NCBI RefSeq assembly: GCF_007748035.1
Contig: NZ_CP036278.1
Location: 4,774,001-4,838,000, forward strand
Source of the DNA: Aeoliella mucimassa
Lineage (GTDB): Bacteria; Planctomycetota; Planctomycetia; Pirellulales; Lacipirellulaceae
Direction: 5' to 3'
DNA: 64,000 nt
Shown here one piece after another: positions 55,424-64,000 of the stretch (position 1 is the stretch's first letter; each line of letters starts with the position of its first letter). A program made the position numbers and the translations under genes. Below the pieces are notes generated by a model. It was not told where the DNA came from. It searched no databases and saw only the letters and a list, made by a program, of their open reading frames with translations.

Positions 55424-56389
55424 ATGGCAGCCTCCAATTCCACTTCGACCAATAGCCCGAAACGGCCACTCGACCCGTTTCGCCGGGCGGTATTGCGCGG
55501 ATTGGCGGTGCTGTTACCCCCGCTGCTGACGATTGTCATCTTCGTGTGGGTAGGCAATACGGTCATCACCTATATGCTCGAACCGATGGAGCAGGTGGCC
55601 CGCGGCACCCTTTTGCGATACGCGACCGATATTCAGCCTCGCAACGCGGCGGCCGAACTCGTTCAAGACAGTAACGCGAACTACAACACCTATCTGATTG
55701 GCGACGAACTCTACGCCAAGGCCGACGACGGCAAATACGTGCCGGTGCCGGTGTACGACAAGGTGGAATCGGTGGTGGGCCGCGCCGGCTCGAAAGAAGC
55801 CAGCGAGATCTACGAAGCCTACATCGACGAAGAGTACCTGCAACGCGAGTACGTGATCCCTGTGTTCCTGGGAGTCCTCGTTCTGGTGCTCTACCTGCTG
55901 GGCAAGTTCCTCGCGGCCGGTGTTGGTCGATTCCTCTGGTCGCAGATGGAAAGTCTGATCAAGCGACTGCCGTTGGTAAGTAACGTCTACTCGTCGGTCA
56001 AGCAAGTTACCGACTTCATGTTCTCCGACACCGAACTGAAGGCCACCCGCGTGGTGGCCATCGAATATCCCCGCCGTGGCATTTGGACCTTGGCCATGGT
56101 CACCGGTGAGAGCTTCCTCGACATCCGTGCGGCGGCCAACGAGCCAGTGCTCAGCGTGCTGGTGCCTACTTCGCCGATGCCATTCACCGGTTTTACGATG
56201 ACGGTCCGCAAGAGCGAAACGATCGATCTCGATATCACGATCGACCAAGCCTTGCAGTTTATCGTGAGTTGTGGTGTAGTGGTTCCACCGCATCAGGTTT
56301 CGGCCGATGTGGATGGGCGCGACCGCATTCTGTCGGTCGACTCCAAACCTCACTCCCCTACCCCGACTCCACCATCCAGCGACGAATGA
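55424..56389 (+). CDS. DUF502 membrane protein
   Basis: A 321-residue protein. Two membrane helices (about 25-48 and 145-165) flank a region of about 95 residues with negative charge. The DUF502 core follows: LIKRLPLVSNVYSSVKQVTDF, TRVVAIEYPRRGIWTLAMVTGE and SVLVPTSPMPFTGF. DUF502 proteins are widespread in bacteria and of unknown function. The last four bases overlap the start of hemC (ATGA), so the two are probably translated together. Confidence 0.88.
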   Translation: MAASNSTSTNSPKRPLDPFRRAVLRGLAVLLPPLLTIVIFVWVGNTVITYMLEPMEQVARGTLLRYATDIQPRNAAAELVQDSNANYNTYLIGDELYAKADDGKYVPVPVYDKVESVVGRAGSKEASEIYEAYIDEEYLQREYVIPVFLGVLVLVLYLLGKFLAAGVGRFLWSQMESLIKRLPLVSNVYSSVKQVTDFMFSDTELKATRVVAIEYPRRGIWTLAMVTGESFLDIRAAANEPVLSVLVPTSPMPFTGFTMTVRKSETIDLDITIDQALQFIVSCGVVVPPHQVSADVDGRDRILSVDSKPHSPTPTPPSSDE

Positions 56390-57315
56390 GGCCCCCAGCC
56401 GTGCACCAGGCATTGCGACTAGGCACACGCGGTAGCAAACTCGCTCGCTGGCAGGCCGACTGGACCGCGGCCGAGTTACGCGAACTTGGCCACACGGTGG
56501 AAATCGTCGAGATCACCACCACCGGCGACGCCAATCAATCGCACGACCTGGGAGCCATCGGCAGTGTCGGACTCTTTACCAAAGAGATCCAGCGAGCACT
56601 GCTCGACAAAGTAGTCGACTTAGCGGTGCACAGCCTGAAAGATTTGCCGACCACTCCCGTGGAAGGTCTTACGCTGGCTGCCATTCCCGAACGAGCCGAG
56701 GTAAACGACGCCCTCGTTTCACGAGAGGGGGCTCCGCTGCTGGCGCTGCCGCCCGACTCGATCATCGGCACAGGCAGCCTTCGCCGGCGATCGCAACTGC
56801 TGCGACTGCGACCCGATTTCAAGCTGGCCGACATCCGCGGCAACGTCGACACGCGCCTTCGCAAGCTCGACGAGGGAGAGTTCGATGCCATTATCCTGGC
56901 GGCCGCCGGACTGATGCGGCTAGGACTCGCTCAGCGAATCACTCAGCTGATTCCCCCCGAACAAATGCTGCCCGCCCCCGCGCAAGGGGCCTTGGGTCTC
57001 GAGTGTCGCGCGGGCGACCAGCGGGTGCTCGACGCACTTGCCCCGCTCAACCACGCAGAAACCGACGCCGCGGCCACGGCTGAGCGGGCGATGCTCGCCC
57101 GCGTCGAGGGAGGCTGCCTGGCCGCCATTGGTGCTTACGCAACCGTTGTCGATGGCCAGCTTACGTTGAACTCCACCATCCTGAGCGGCGATGGCTCGCA
57201 GCAACTGTCGGCCACCGCGACCGGGGCGATGGAGCAAGCCCAGCAGGTCGGCGAACAAGCCGGCGACGCCCTGCTTGCCCAAGGGGCGGCCAAACTCGTG
57301 CAAGAGCGTCGCTAA
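56386..57315 (+). CDS. hemC: Porphobilinogen deaminase
   Basis: A 309-residue enzyme that joins four porphobilinogen units to hydroxymethylbilane in haem synthesis. The motifs are LRLGTRGSKLARWQA, GLFTKEIQRALLDKVVDLAVHSLKDLPT (catalytic Asp86), IGTGSLRRRSQL, DIRGNVDTRL, and the cofactor-binding Cys244 in RVEGGCLAAIGAYA. Length fits the family. The ATG overlaps the DUF502 stop, so translation is probably coupled. Confidence 0.96.
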   Translation: MRPPAVHQALRLGTRGSKLARWQADWTAAELRELGHTVEIVEITTTGDANQSHDLGAIGSVGLFTKEIQRALLDKVVDLAVHSLKDLPTTPVEGLTLAAIPERAEVNDALVSREGAPLLALPPDSIIGTGSLRRRSQLLRLRPDFKLADIRGNVDTRLRKLDEGEFDAIILAAAGLMRLGLAQRITQLIPPEQMLPAPAQGALGLECRAGDQRVLDALAPLNHAETDAAATAERAMLARVEGGCLAAIGAYATVVDGQLTLNSTILSGDGSQQLSATATGAMEQAQQVGEQAGDALLAQGAAKLVQERR

Positions 57316-57355
57316 CCTCGGCTGCAGCGATTCCTTCGATTCTCTGGTAAATGAT

Positions 57356-58438
57356 TCACTCGCCTAGTTCGAGGGAGGGCCAACCGTCGTTCCAGGTCAT
57401 CTCGCGAACCCGCAGTTTCGAGCGGCCGCGATCCTTCAGGTCGTACGCGTGCAGCGCCAGATAGTCGGTGCTTTCGAACGTGTAGGCCGAGGGATGACCA
57501 GCAGCGGCCCAGTTCTCGCCATCACCAGTGACGACGATTGTGCCTCCGCCGCGCACCAGACGATGCCCCTGTTGGTCGAGATACGGACCCCGGATGTCTT
57601 TCGACCGACCGACGATCACTTTGTAAGTGCTGTTCACTCCCTGACAACAACGATCCCACGAAGCGAACAAGTACCAGTAGCCATCCTTCTGGAACAAGAA
57701 CGGGGCTTCGATCGCTCCGTTCATCATACTCTTGTTTCGCTTGAGCTGGTCTTCGCTATAAAGCTTGTCGTAGTCGAGTTCGGGATTGGCCGCGTCGCCC
57801 GCATCGCGCTCGTGTACTTCCATATCGCGACTGCGTGAAGCGATGGTATGCCATTCCGCTTCCTCTCCCTTTGCTACACTCGTGAGATCGGCATTGAGTT
57901 TTACCAACTTGATGCCCATCCAGAACGAACCAAACGTCATCCAGGGAGTGCCTTGCTCGTCGATCACCACGTTCGGGTCGATCGCGTTCCACATGTCACG
58001 GCCCGGCACCGAGCGAATCACCTCGCCATGGTCATGCCAGGCGAAGTCGGGACTTTTGCGGTCGAGTGTCTTGTTGGTCGCCACCCCGATGGCCGACGTG
58101 TTACGGCCGAATGCCGAGACCGAGTAGTACAAATAGTACGTGCCATCGTGAAAGAAAATGTCGGGTGCCCAGATGTCGCCACGGTACTGCGGCACCGCCT
58201 TCCACGCCCAGGCGGGAGGCTGCTCGAACACCGGCGGCTCGTCTTGCCAGCTCACCAGATCGTGCGAGATTTTCACCCGGATGCCGCGCCCGGTGCAGAA
58301 CATGTAATAGGAGTCGCCCTGCTTGGCAATCACAGGGTCGTGAGCCCCGACACCGCGGTCCTGTGCCAGCGCGGCTCCGCCAAACGCATAGCCAACCAAA
58401 CCAACCAACGCCCAACTCAAGATTTGCTTATGGAACAT
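57356..58438 (-). CDS. Secreted GH43 glycosidase, endo-arabinanase-like
   Basis: A 360-residue enzyme with a signal peptide (residues about 1-26). The five-bladed propeller signatures are present: catalytic base in GAHDPVIAKQ (Asp34), VPQYRGDIWAPDIFF, MWNAIDPNVVID, and the acid in MNGAIEAPFLFQ, with AGHPSAYTFE near the end. These match GH43 enzymes of the arabinan endo-1,5-alpha-L-arabinosidase type. The exact sugar specificity is inferred. It is convergent with hemC (41 bases between stops). Confidence 0.88.
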   Translation of the reverse strand: MFHKQILSWALVGLVGYAFGGAALAQDRGVGAHDPVIAKQGDSYYMFCTGRGIRVKISHDLVSWQDEPPVFEQPPAWAWKAVPQYRGDIWAPDIFFHDGTYYLYYSVSAFGRNTSAIGVATNKTLDRKSPDFAWHDHGEVIRSVPGRDMWNAIDPNVVIDEQGTPWMTFGSFWMGIKLVKLNADLTSVAKGEEAEWHTIASRSRDMEVHERDAGDAANPELDYDKLYSEDQLKRNKSMMNGAIEAPFLFQKDGYWYLFASWDRCCQGVNSTYKVIVGRSKDIRGPYLDQQGHRLVRGGGTIVVTGDGENWAAAGHPSAYTFESTDYLALHAYDLKDRGRSKLRVREMTWNDGWPSLELGE

Positions 58439-58758
58439 GAATCAACCATGAAAAGCAGTGGTAAAGAGAAATCTATGGGAATCTTTGTCAAGCGTGGTTT
58501 CTTAGGGGATCATCATTTTCTCCTATTGTCGGATGTTTTATTTCGTTGAACCAAGACCGCTGGGGTATGCGAGTCATCGGACCTGCCGTCCGTGCTCAAA
58601 CATCTATGCGGTGATCACCCGCTACTCCGTTGGCAAGTGTCCCATAAAAACGTCGGCGAAGAATGTCCCATTCACTCGTGCGCCGATCGGAGTCGCTCTC
58701 CGCCGGCATTCTCTATATCGAGATCATCCTGGCTTACGGTCGGTTCGTTCGTGGATGG
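58439..58758. other. Intergenic stretch, probably including the IS110 3' end
   Basis: No gene is seen. The right-hand part probably belongs to the IS110 element, but no inverted repeats or duplication allow its end to be placed. Confidence 0.5.
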
Positions 58759-59784
58759 CTACTTGGCCGCGGCAAACTGGTAGGCTCGTCCGTCGCGGAG
58801 CATGGCGTGGACGACCAAGAGCAGTCGCCGGGCAATCGCACAGGTCGCCTTTTTCTTGCCGGTGCGTTGGCTTAATCGCTCGAAGGTCGTCCGCCAGCGG
58901 CTGCTCGATTGCTTGACCCGGTGGGCCAGTTGAATCATCGCCCACCGCAACAGCGGCGAGCCCGCTTTGGTGATGCCCAAGGCCTTGCGGTGGCCATCGC
59001 TTTCGCGGAACCCGGGCGACAGTCCCGCAAAGGCGACCACCGCATCGCCGCTAGTAAACCGTCGCCAGTCGCCCAACTCGGCCAGTAGCACGTTGATGGT
59101 CACCGGACCTGCGCCGGGAAGCGTGGCCAACACCTCGCGGGCTTCGCGTTCGGCCAGCGGTGCCCGCTCGGCGAACTCACGCAACCGGCAATCGACGTTC
59201 GCCAAGTGGTGCCGGGCCTGGTCGAGGTCTTCCAACAGGTCGTCAACGAGCCACCGTTCTTCGTCGAGAAATTGAAACTGTCTGAGGGCCTTCCGCCCGA
59301 TGCGAGTGAACAGGTCGCGGCGGTCGGCGTTGTAACGGGTCAATAGCGCGCGAATCGTGGTCTTGATCGAGGTGATGCGATTCTGCACCTTCTGCCGTCG
59401 GCGGATCAGCGAGCGATGTTGCCGCACGCGGGGCGTGGCTCGCCACGCTTCGGGGATCATGTTGTGAGCCAGAAAGTCGGCCAGCGTCTGGGCATCGATC
59501 TTGTCGCTCTTGCGAGTGCTGTCGGCGATGACGCGGAGTTTATGGGGGTGGGCGATCACCACCCGCCGGGCCAGCGGTTCGGCCAGGGCCGCAAACCAGT
59601 CGTAGCCGATGGTCGCCTCGACGGTGATGCAAAACTCCCCGAGCGAGGCGAGGAACTCGCCGATCTGATCGGGCTCGTCGCAGCGTAGTCGCTTTCGCTG
59701 GACGACTCGCGTGGAGTGGTCGTGCCATTCGACCACGCACAGGCTAACGGTCTTCTTATGCAAATCGGCACCAACGTACTTCAT
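58759..59784 (-). CDS. IS110-family transposase
   Basis: A 341-residue DEDD-type transposase. The catalytic residues are Asp6 (VGADLHKK), Glu56 (VEATIGYDW), Asp94 and Asp97 (KSDKIDAQ). The C-terminal domain has PGAGPVTINVLLAELGD, GLSPGFRESDGHRKALGI (the Ser-containing transposase_20 motif) and a Lys-rich end. The ATG at 59784 has AAGGAG six bases upstream. IS110 enzymes act with a bridge RNA that selects target and donor. Element ends are not marked by terminal repeats, as is usual for this family. Confidence 0.93.
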   Translation of the reverse strand: MKYVGADLHKKTVSLCVVEWHDHSTRVVQRKRLRCDEPDQIGEFLASLGEFCITVEATIGYDWFAALAEPLARRVVIAHPHKLRVIADSTRKSDKIDAQTLADFLAHNMIPEAWRATPRVRQHRSLIRRRQKVQNRITSIKTTIRALLTRYNADRRDLFTRIGRKALRQFQFLDEERWLVDDLLEDLDQARHHLANVDCRLREFAERAPLAEREAREVLATLPGAGPVTINVLLAELGDWRRFTSGDAVVAFAGLSPGFRESDGHRKALGITKAGSPLLRWAMIQLAHRVKQSSSRWRTTFERLSQRTGKKKATCAIARRLLLVVHAMLRDGRAYQFAAAK

Positions 59785-59950
59785 GGGAATCTCCTTGCGT
59801 CGGGGTGAGACGGGCGAATAACCGTCCGTCGGTGTACCACGCCCCGGTGCACGCGACAACGCACGCAACGGGCTGATTCCCATGTTTTCACTCAACAAGC
59901 TGCCATCAGTCTAAGGGGGCGACGTTCGCGACGCCAGCATACCTATATTT
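59785..59950 (-). ncRNA. Possible bridge RNA region of the IS110 element
   Basis: The leader between the transposase start and the presumed element end is GC-rich and can form several hairpins, for example GACGG with CCGTC, and a GGCG/CGCC-flanked loop near 59921-59935. Its length of about 150 bases is similar to known bridge RNAs, which in the IS110 group are made from the leader. No expression evidence or target pairing was tested, so this is a candidate. Confidence 0.35.
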
Positions 59951-60099
59951 TTTTGAGTTCTCCACCAGCAGTCACCGGCAATTGTATTGGTCCCCCTCCC
60001 CAGAACGGGTATGATCAAACCAAGTTCGTGAGGGCCAAATTCGTCGACGTTTTGGTATTCCCTCGCGATCCCCCTTCTTCTCTATGGAACAATCCAACG

Positions 60100-60477
60100 T
60101 TGAAATCCAAGGGCGCTCCACTTGCGATACTCTTCGCCAGCAGCCTGGCACACGTACTGCTGTTTCTCGTCTTTTCGCGAAGCGGGCTATCGGATGGCAA
60201 AGTGATTCTCCTGTTGATTGTGTTGCCGGCCATCTCACTCGGAGCATGGTTCGGCCTTCGCTACGGATACCTTGCGCTCGGGTATGGGTTTCTGTTTACT
60301 GCGATCTATCTGACCATCGGTAGCCTGGGGTTACTGGAACGCACCACTTCCGGGGCGGTCGCGCTCGGCTGGGGAGTGGAAGCGGTCGCCTGCTCCGTGA
60401 TGGTGCTGGTTGCTAGTTCGATGGCCGCAGTGCCAGCAGCCATGCTACGGGCGAAACGCCGCGCATCGGGCATGTGA
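60100..60477 (+). CDS. Small membrane protein of unknown function
   Basis: A 125-residue protein of four hydrophobic segments: APLAILFASSLAHVLLFLVF, VILLLIVLPAISLGAWFGL, LALGYGFLFTAIYLTIG and AVACSVMVLVASSMAAVPAAM. No family is recognised. A TTG at 60100 is the likely start. An out-of-frame ATG at 60084 (MEQSNVEIQ) starts a plausible N-terminus but would need a frameshift of one base, so the gene may be damaged or the start may be uncertain. It lies just beyond the IS110 element. Confidence 0.45.
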   Translation: MKSKGAPLAILFASSLAHVLLFLVFSRSGLSDGKVILLLIVLPAISLGAWFGLRYGYLALGYGFLFTAIYLTIGSLGLLERTTSGAVALGWGVEAVACSVMVLVASSMAAVPAAMLRAKRRASGM

Positions 60478-60875
60478 CCACCCCGAATCGCCCACAAAGT
60501 GTGCTCTCGAAACTTGCCAACTTTTAAGTGGAAAATGGCCACCCTAGGTGTTCCAATGAACATGCAACAATCCGAACACTAAATCACCCCATTTGCGCTA
60601 CCGGTGCGCGCCGTAGGTGAGGCACGCGCTGCTAGGCTGCGCAAAAGGAGAACTCCCATAGATGCACTATGCTCAGAATAGATTCCCATATGGGAAAATT
60701 GAATTTTGACTTCCGTCGATTGCATACGCTGCAAGTCGATGTCTGACAACAGGTTACAGCTCCGGCGATCGACGTATGAATTTTCCCATCGGATCGTATT
60801 TGGGCAAATGGGAAACAAAACCGCCCGGCAGCGAGTCGCCTGGTGAGTGGACCGACTATATAGCCGATCGGCTGG
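60478..60875. other. Intergenic stretch with repeat blocks
   Basis: No gene. It holds a copy of AATAGATTCCCAT (60677-60689) followed by ATGGGAAAATTGAATTTT (60690-60707), and an inverted copy of part of the latter block (AATTTTCCCAT, 60779-60789). The same two blocks occur in the cluster at 26061-26100. Confidence 0.6.
60677..60789. repeat. Second site of the AATAGATTCCCA / ATGGGAAAATTGAAT repeat
   Basis: The two adjacent blocks match the 26.06-kb cluster in order and sequence, though there they are spaced by 12 bases. The inverted block at 60779-60789 makes an imperfect inverted pair around about 80 bases of unique sequence, which may be a miniature element. Confidence 0.65.
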
Positions 60876-62060
60876 CTAGCTGATTGGGCGAGTGACCCAA
60901 TCGTGCTGCAGGTGCTTTTCGCACCGCGATAGATCGAGCGAGGTTCCCAGGCCTGGCCGGGTGAGCGTGGGGGCTCGCCCTCCGTAGCCAAAGGTCATGT
61001 CGTCGGTCGTAAGCTGCTCGGCCAGCACATGGCGGTCGTACGAGCCTTCGAGATACCGGGCTCCGCCGATCGTGGTGGCAAAGTGCCGACCTGCGGCCGA
61101 CAGGATGCCGGTTTCGCCAGGATGGCAGCCGAGCTGGTAGCCAAGTTGCTGCTCGGCAGCGTACGCGGCCAGATCGACGGAGCGAAGCAACCCGCCACAT
61201 TTAGAGAGTCGAATATTGAACAAGTCGCAAGCCGATAGACGCACCGCCTCGCGAGCATCGACCATGCTGGTGAGCGACTCGTCGAGCATCACCGGTACTT
61301 CGAGCGAAGATCGCAGCTCGCCGAGTGCTGCAAGTTGCTCGTGCGCGAGCGGTTGTTCGATACAACTGATGCGGTACGGCGTCAGCTGGCTAGCGTACTC
61401 GAGCAACTGCTCCGGTAGCCAGGCTTCGTTTGCGTCGACACGTAGATCGACCTTAGGGCCGATCCATCGCCGGATCAGGCCTAGTCGGCGAGCGTCGGAC
61501 TGGTTGTCGCTGCCGACCTTCACTTTGCACTGGCGAAATCCATACACCCGCATCTTGAAGGCCGACCGGCCTGGCTTCCGCCCGTATTCGGCGTCGATCG
61601 TGGTGCTGAACGCTACCTGCGAGCGAGGTTCGAGCAGTGGCTTTGCCGGTTCGTATTGCGAGAGCATCGCGCTGGCCGGCTCGCCGAAGTGTTTGCCATA
61701 CGCGTCGACCAGGGCGAGTTCGATCGCGCACCGCAGCGAGTTGCTACGGCAGTCGCGAGGATCGTCGCCATCGACGGGTAGCTCGATCCGCTGGCACATC
61801 GCGATGACCGCCTGCCAATCGTCCGCTTCGGTCGAGAGTGCTGCAGCCAGCGGAGCCAGACCAAACTGGGCGAGTGCACCGTCGGGCGACTCGCCGGTGA
61901 CATACGGGCGCGGCACTCCTTCGCCCCATCCGAGAGTACCATCGGCCAGTTCGACCCGAACCACCACGTTATCGCTGTAGTGACGCACCGCCGAGGCATG
62001 GCGAAACGGCTTACGCAGTGGCACTCGCAGAACGTTGGCCGAGATGCTTTGCACGTGCAT
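60876..62060 (-). CDS. Enolase-superfamily enzyme (MLE / dipeptide epimerase type)
   Basis: A 394-residue protein of the muconate-lactonising enzyme subgroup. The catalytic pattern is visible: KxK in QCKVKVG, the metal ligands in LRVDANEAW, CIEQPLAH and MLDESL, and the C-terminal Lys in NIRLSKCGGLLR. An N-terminal capping domain precedes it. Members racemise, epimerise or lactonise carboxylates; the closest guess is a dipeptide epimerase or a similar racemase. The open frame reaches 62294, but the ATG at 62060 fits the family. The SDR gene ends 11 bases away, same strand. Confidence 0.85.
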   Translation of the reverse strand: MHVQSISANVLRVPLRKPFRHASAVRHYSDNVVVRVELADGTLGWGEGVPRPYVTGESPDGALAQFGLAPLAAALSTEADDWQAVIAMCQRIELPVDGDDPRDCRSNSLRCAIELALVDAYGKHFGEPASAMLSQYEPAKPLLEPRSQVAFSTTIDAEYGRKPGRSAFKMRVYGFRQCKVKVGSDNQSDARRLGLIRRWIGPKVDLRVDANEAWLPEQLLEYASQLTPYRISCIEQPLAHEQLAALGELRSSLEVPVMLDESLTSMVDAREAVRLSACDLFNIRLSKCGGLLRSVDLAAYAAEQQLGYQLGCHPGETGILSAAGRHFATTIGGARYLEGSYDRHVLAEQLTTDDMTFGYGGRAPTLTRPGLGTSLDLSRCEKHLQHDWVTRPIS

Positions 62061-62071
62061 GACAAGCTGGC

Positions 62072-63073
62072 CTACGTTGCGGACTGGCCGCAAAGATCGT
62101 CGAGGGCTTCGTGAATGCCTTCGCGAAAATCGACTTGCGGACGGTACCCCAACACCCGCTTCGCTTTCGCAATCGAGTAATCGAGGTTGAGAGTCATGAA
62201 CTTGATACGAGCCCCAGTAAGCAGCGGAGCCTCGGTGGCGCCGCGGAGCTTGGCAATGCGTTCGATCGGCCGGACAAGCAGTCGAGCCAACCACTCGGGC
62301 ACGTGCTTCGGGTGTGGCTTGCCCAGGTAATCGGCAATCGTGTTGATGTACTCTTCGCGAGTCACCAACCGAGCGTCGCGAATGTTGAAGGTCTCGCCGA
62401 TGGCGGAATCGCTTTCGATGGCCAGCAGCACCGCGTCGGCCAGGTTGCCGACGTACGTGTTATTGAGCACTTTGTCGCCGGGGCCGATGAACTTCATCGA
62501 GCCGTCGTTGAGCTTCTCGATCACCCGCGGAATCGAGTGTCGCTCGCCAGGCCCGTAGATAAAGCCAGGTCGCAGGATGACCGCCCGCAAGCCATGCTCC
62601 TCGATGTACTGTCGGATGAGCACCTCGGCTTCCGCCTTGGTGCGAGTGTAACCATCGAGCCCAGTAAGGCTGGGAGGCGTCGACTCGTCGGTTCCGTGAT
62701 GGTGCTGAGCGGGATAGACACCGAGCGAGCTAATTTGAATCCAACGCTCGAGCTTGCCGGTTCGCATGGCAGCGTTCAGCAGATACTCGAGTGCCATTAC
62801 GTTGATCGCCCGGTACTTTTCGGCCGGGCCCCAATCCCCAATATGAGCGGCCGCATGAACCACGACCTCCGCCTGTTGCACCACGGCTTCCAGCGATTTC
62901 GTATCGGCCAGATCGCCGACCACGAACTCGACGCCGGTTCCTTCGAGCGAGGATCGATCGGAGTTCGCCCGTACCATGGCTTGCACGTGGTAGCCCGCTT
63001 CGCAGGCTTTTTTGACAACGCACTGCCCAACCAGACCTGTCGCTCCGGTAACGAGAACGGTTTTTCCAGACAC
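62072..63073 (-). CDS. NAD-dependent epimerase (extended SDR)
   Basis: A 333-residue extended short-chain dehydrogenase/reductase. The cofactor motif TGATGLVG is at about residues 9-16, the catalytic Ser is in IQISSLGVYP and the Tyr-Lys pair in YTRTKAEAE. I chose the GTG at 63073 because a GGAG site lies eight bases upstream; a GTG at 63106 is the alternative. Family members act on nucleotide sugars, steroids or hopanoid-like lipids. It lies directly upstream of the enolase-superfamily gene and downstream of the GH3-type gene; all three run leftward and could form one pathway. Confidence 0.88.
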   Translation of the reverse strand: MSGKTVLVTGATGLVGQCVVKKACEAGYHVQAMVRANSDRSSLEGTGVEFVVGDLADTKSLEAVVQQAEVVVHAAAHIGDWGPAEKYRAINVMALEYLLNAAMRTGKLERWIQISSLGVYPAQHHHGTDESTPPSLTGLDGYTRTKAEAEVLIRQYIEEHGLRAVILRPGFIYGPGERHSIPRVIEKLNDGSMKFIGPGDKVLNNTYVGNLADAVLLAIESDSAIGETFNIRDARLVTREEYINTIADYLGKPHPKHVPEWLARLLVRPIERIAKLRGATEAPLLTGARIKFMTLNLDYSIAKAKRVLGYRPQVDFREGIHEALDDLCGQSAT

Positions 63074-63124
63074 TGTGGTGGCTCCAGGATGCAAAGCCCA
63101 ACGCACGGCGAGCAGCCCTGTTGG

Positions 63125-64000
63125 CTACGACGCGACCCGGGCGGACGCCGATTCAAGGGGAGATGGCAAATTATCGGCGAAGTGCATGTCGCCGACCAGA
63201 CAGGGTTGCTTGAACTCTTCGAAATTGCCGCGGGCTCGGCTGCGATTCGCCCGAAACGCTTCCCAGGTTCCCGGGGGAATCTCAAGGATAGCCACTGGAT
63301 CAATCCGCCCACTACGACACTTGTCGGCGTACTCTTCGTTGACGAGCGACAGGTGGTGTTGCAACCGGGTGGCCAACTGCTGCGCTTGCTGCAATTGCGG
63401 GCCAGGCTCGATCAACAACTCGTAACGGGGCTTTTCGGCCATGGTCGGAGCAAGCGTAAACGTGCAGGTCGGCAATCCCAGATCAGCGAGGGTATTCGAG
63501 ACCGCAGTGACCACTTGGTGCTCACTAAGCTTCTCGCCGGTAACGCTGGAGAAATGCCGGCCTTTGTTCAGGAAGCGGAGGGTCGGCATCTCGCCAACAA
63601 AGCCACTGCAGTGCACCATGTCGTGAATATCGTAGCGATACAATCCGCCAGAGGTCGTCAGCAGAATAAAGTAGTTATGCCCGGCGGTGAGTTCATGGGC
63701 GGCCAGCACTGTAGGGTCGGGCGAGCCATGTTCTTCGGCCGGAATGAACTCGAAGAAATGGTGCGAGTAGTCAAGCAATCCGTCGGGGGTGTTGTCGGAA
63801 AACGGAATGGTCATGCGACCTTCGCTGGCCGAGATGCCATGATCGCGAATCGCCACGTCGCCGTAGTATTCGGGAAGTTGCGAGAGATAGACACCGACCG
63901 ATCCACCAGTCCACGTCGCTGCGAGCCCCAATCGAGGCCACACATCTTTCGGCCGCAGTTGGCCTGTTCGGTCGAGAATACGCTGCAGTTGCCGCGCACG
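63125..64000 (-). CDS. GH3-type adenylate-forming enzyme, C-terminal part
   Basis: The gene continues beyond the right end of the window; 291 codons are visible. It shows the GH3 auxin-responsive family pattern: LPEYYGDVAIRDHGISASEGRMTIPF, HFFEFIPAEEHG, LTAGHNYFILLTTSGGLYRYDIHDMVHC, FLNKGRHFSSVTGEKLSEHQVV. The last two carry the adenylate-binding GLYRYD and the hinge GEK. Plant relatives join amino acids to hormones; bacterial relatives probably activate a carboxylate. It precedes the SDR gene after 51 bases. The substrate is unknown. Confidence 0.82.
   Translation of the reverse strand, partial: RARQLQRILDRTGQLRPKDVWPRLGLAATWTGGSVGVYLSQLPEYYGDVAIRDHGISASEGRMTIPFSDNTPDGLLDYSHHFFEFIPAEEHGSPDPTVLAAHELTAGHNYFILLTTSGGLYRYDIHDMVHCSGFVGEMPTLRFLNKGRHFSSVTGEKLSEHQVVTAVSNTLADLGLPTCTFTLAPTMAEKPRYELLIEPGPQLQQAQQLATRLQHHLSLVNEEYADKCRSGRIDPVAILEIPPGTWEAFRANRSRARGNFEEFKQPCLVGDMHFADNLPSPLESASARVAS

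Overview
The window looks like chromosome of a marine-type planctomycete, most likely Pirellulales. This rests on gene content, not on a search: a MoxR/DUF58/VWA gene block, a DUF1598 protein, a GYF_2-TM2 protein, small NPYxxP membrane proteins, a Tat-exported Gfo/Idh oxidoreductase, secreted GH29 and GH43 enzymes, a GH3-type adenylating enzyme and many secreted proteins without clear families. By eye the sequence is fairly GC-rich, with housekeeping genes scattered among lineage-specific ones.

Region 1-5.4 kb: tail of a MacB-like ABC permease, ribosomal protein L33 (rpmG), recJ, an isoprenylcysteine-methyltransferase-like protein, a mono-haem c-type cytochrome, tRNA-Leu(UAG) and a Tat-signal oxidoreductase. 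Region 5.4-17.5 kb: an ISKra4-type insertion sequence with visible ends and target duplication, then a leftward MoxR/VWA block (1,026-aa VWA/GATase-like protein, MoxR ATPase, small NPYQSP protein, GYF_2-TM2 gene, small NPYVAP protein, DUF58 protein, BatA-type VWA protein). An IS630 element has split the GYF_2-TM2 gene. Region 17.6-24 kb: an IS5/IS903-type element 41 bp upstream of a TsaC-phosphatase fusion, then rpiB, a type-2 glycerate kinase, a secreted terpene-cyclase-fold protein and a membrane protein.

Region 24-29.2 kb: a Gly-rich DUF1598 protein, then a gene-poor stretch with tight hairpins, an AATAGATTCCCA repeat cluster, an FHA protein, and the remnant of a REP-associated tyrosine transposase lying between near-perfect inverted REP arms. 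Region 29-46 kb: a DUF11 lipoprotein, a stand-alone LigD-phosphoesterase-like protein, lysS, a LolCD-like ABC pair, a class IV aminotransferase, a GH29 fucosidase with a C-terminal carbohydrate-binding-like domain, a ThiH-like radical SAM enzyme, a GNAT protein and a PncC-like/NMNAT-like fusion.

Region 46-64 kb: purA-uppS-cdsA, sppA, a secreted SPOR-like protein, an LptF/LptG permease, comF, a DUF502 protein overlapping hemC, a GH43 enzyme, an IS110 element whose leader could hold a bridge RNA, an enolase-superfamily enzyme, an SDR epimerase and the C-terminal part of a GH3-type adenylating enzyme. Four insertion sequences of four families, two with frameshifted transposase genes, plus repeat debris make the accessory layer. 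I see no CRISPR array, rRNA or prophage. I did not find a clear new defence or biosynthetic system; the most interesting items are the split GYF_2-TM2 gene, the PY-motif membrane proteins, the two unusual fusions and the dispersed repeats.
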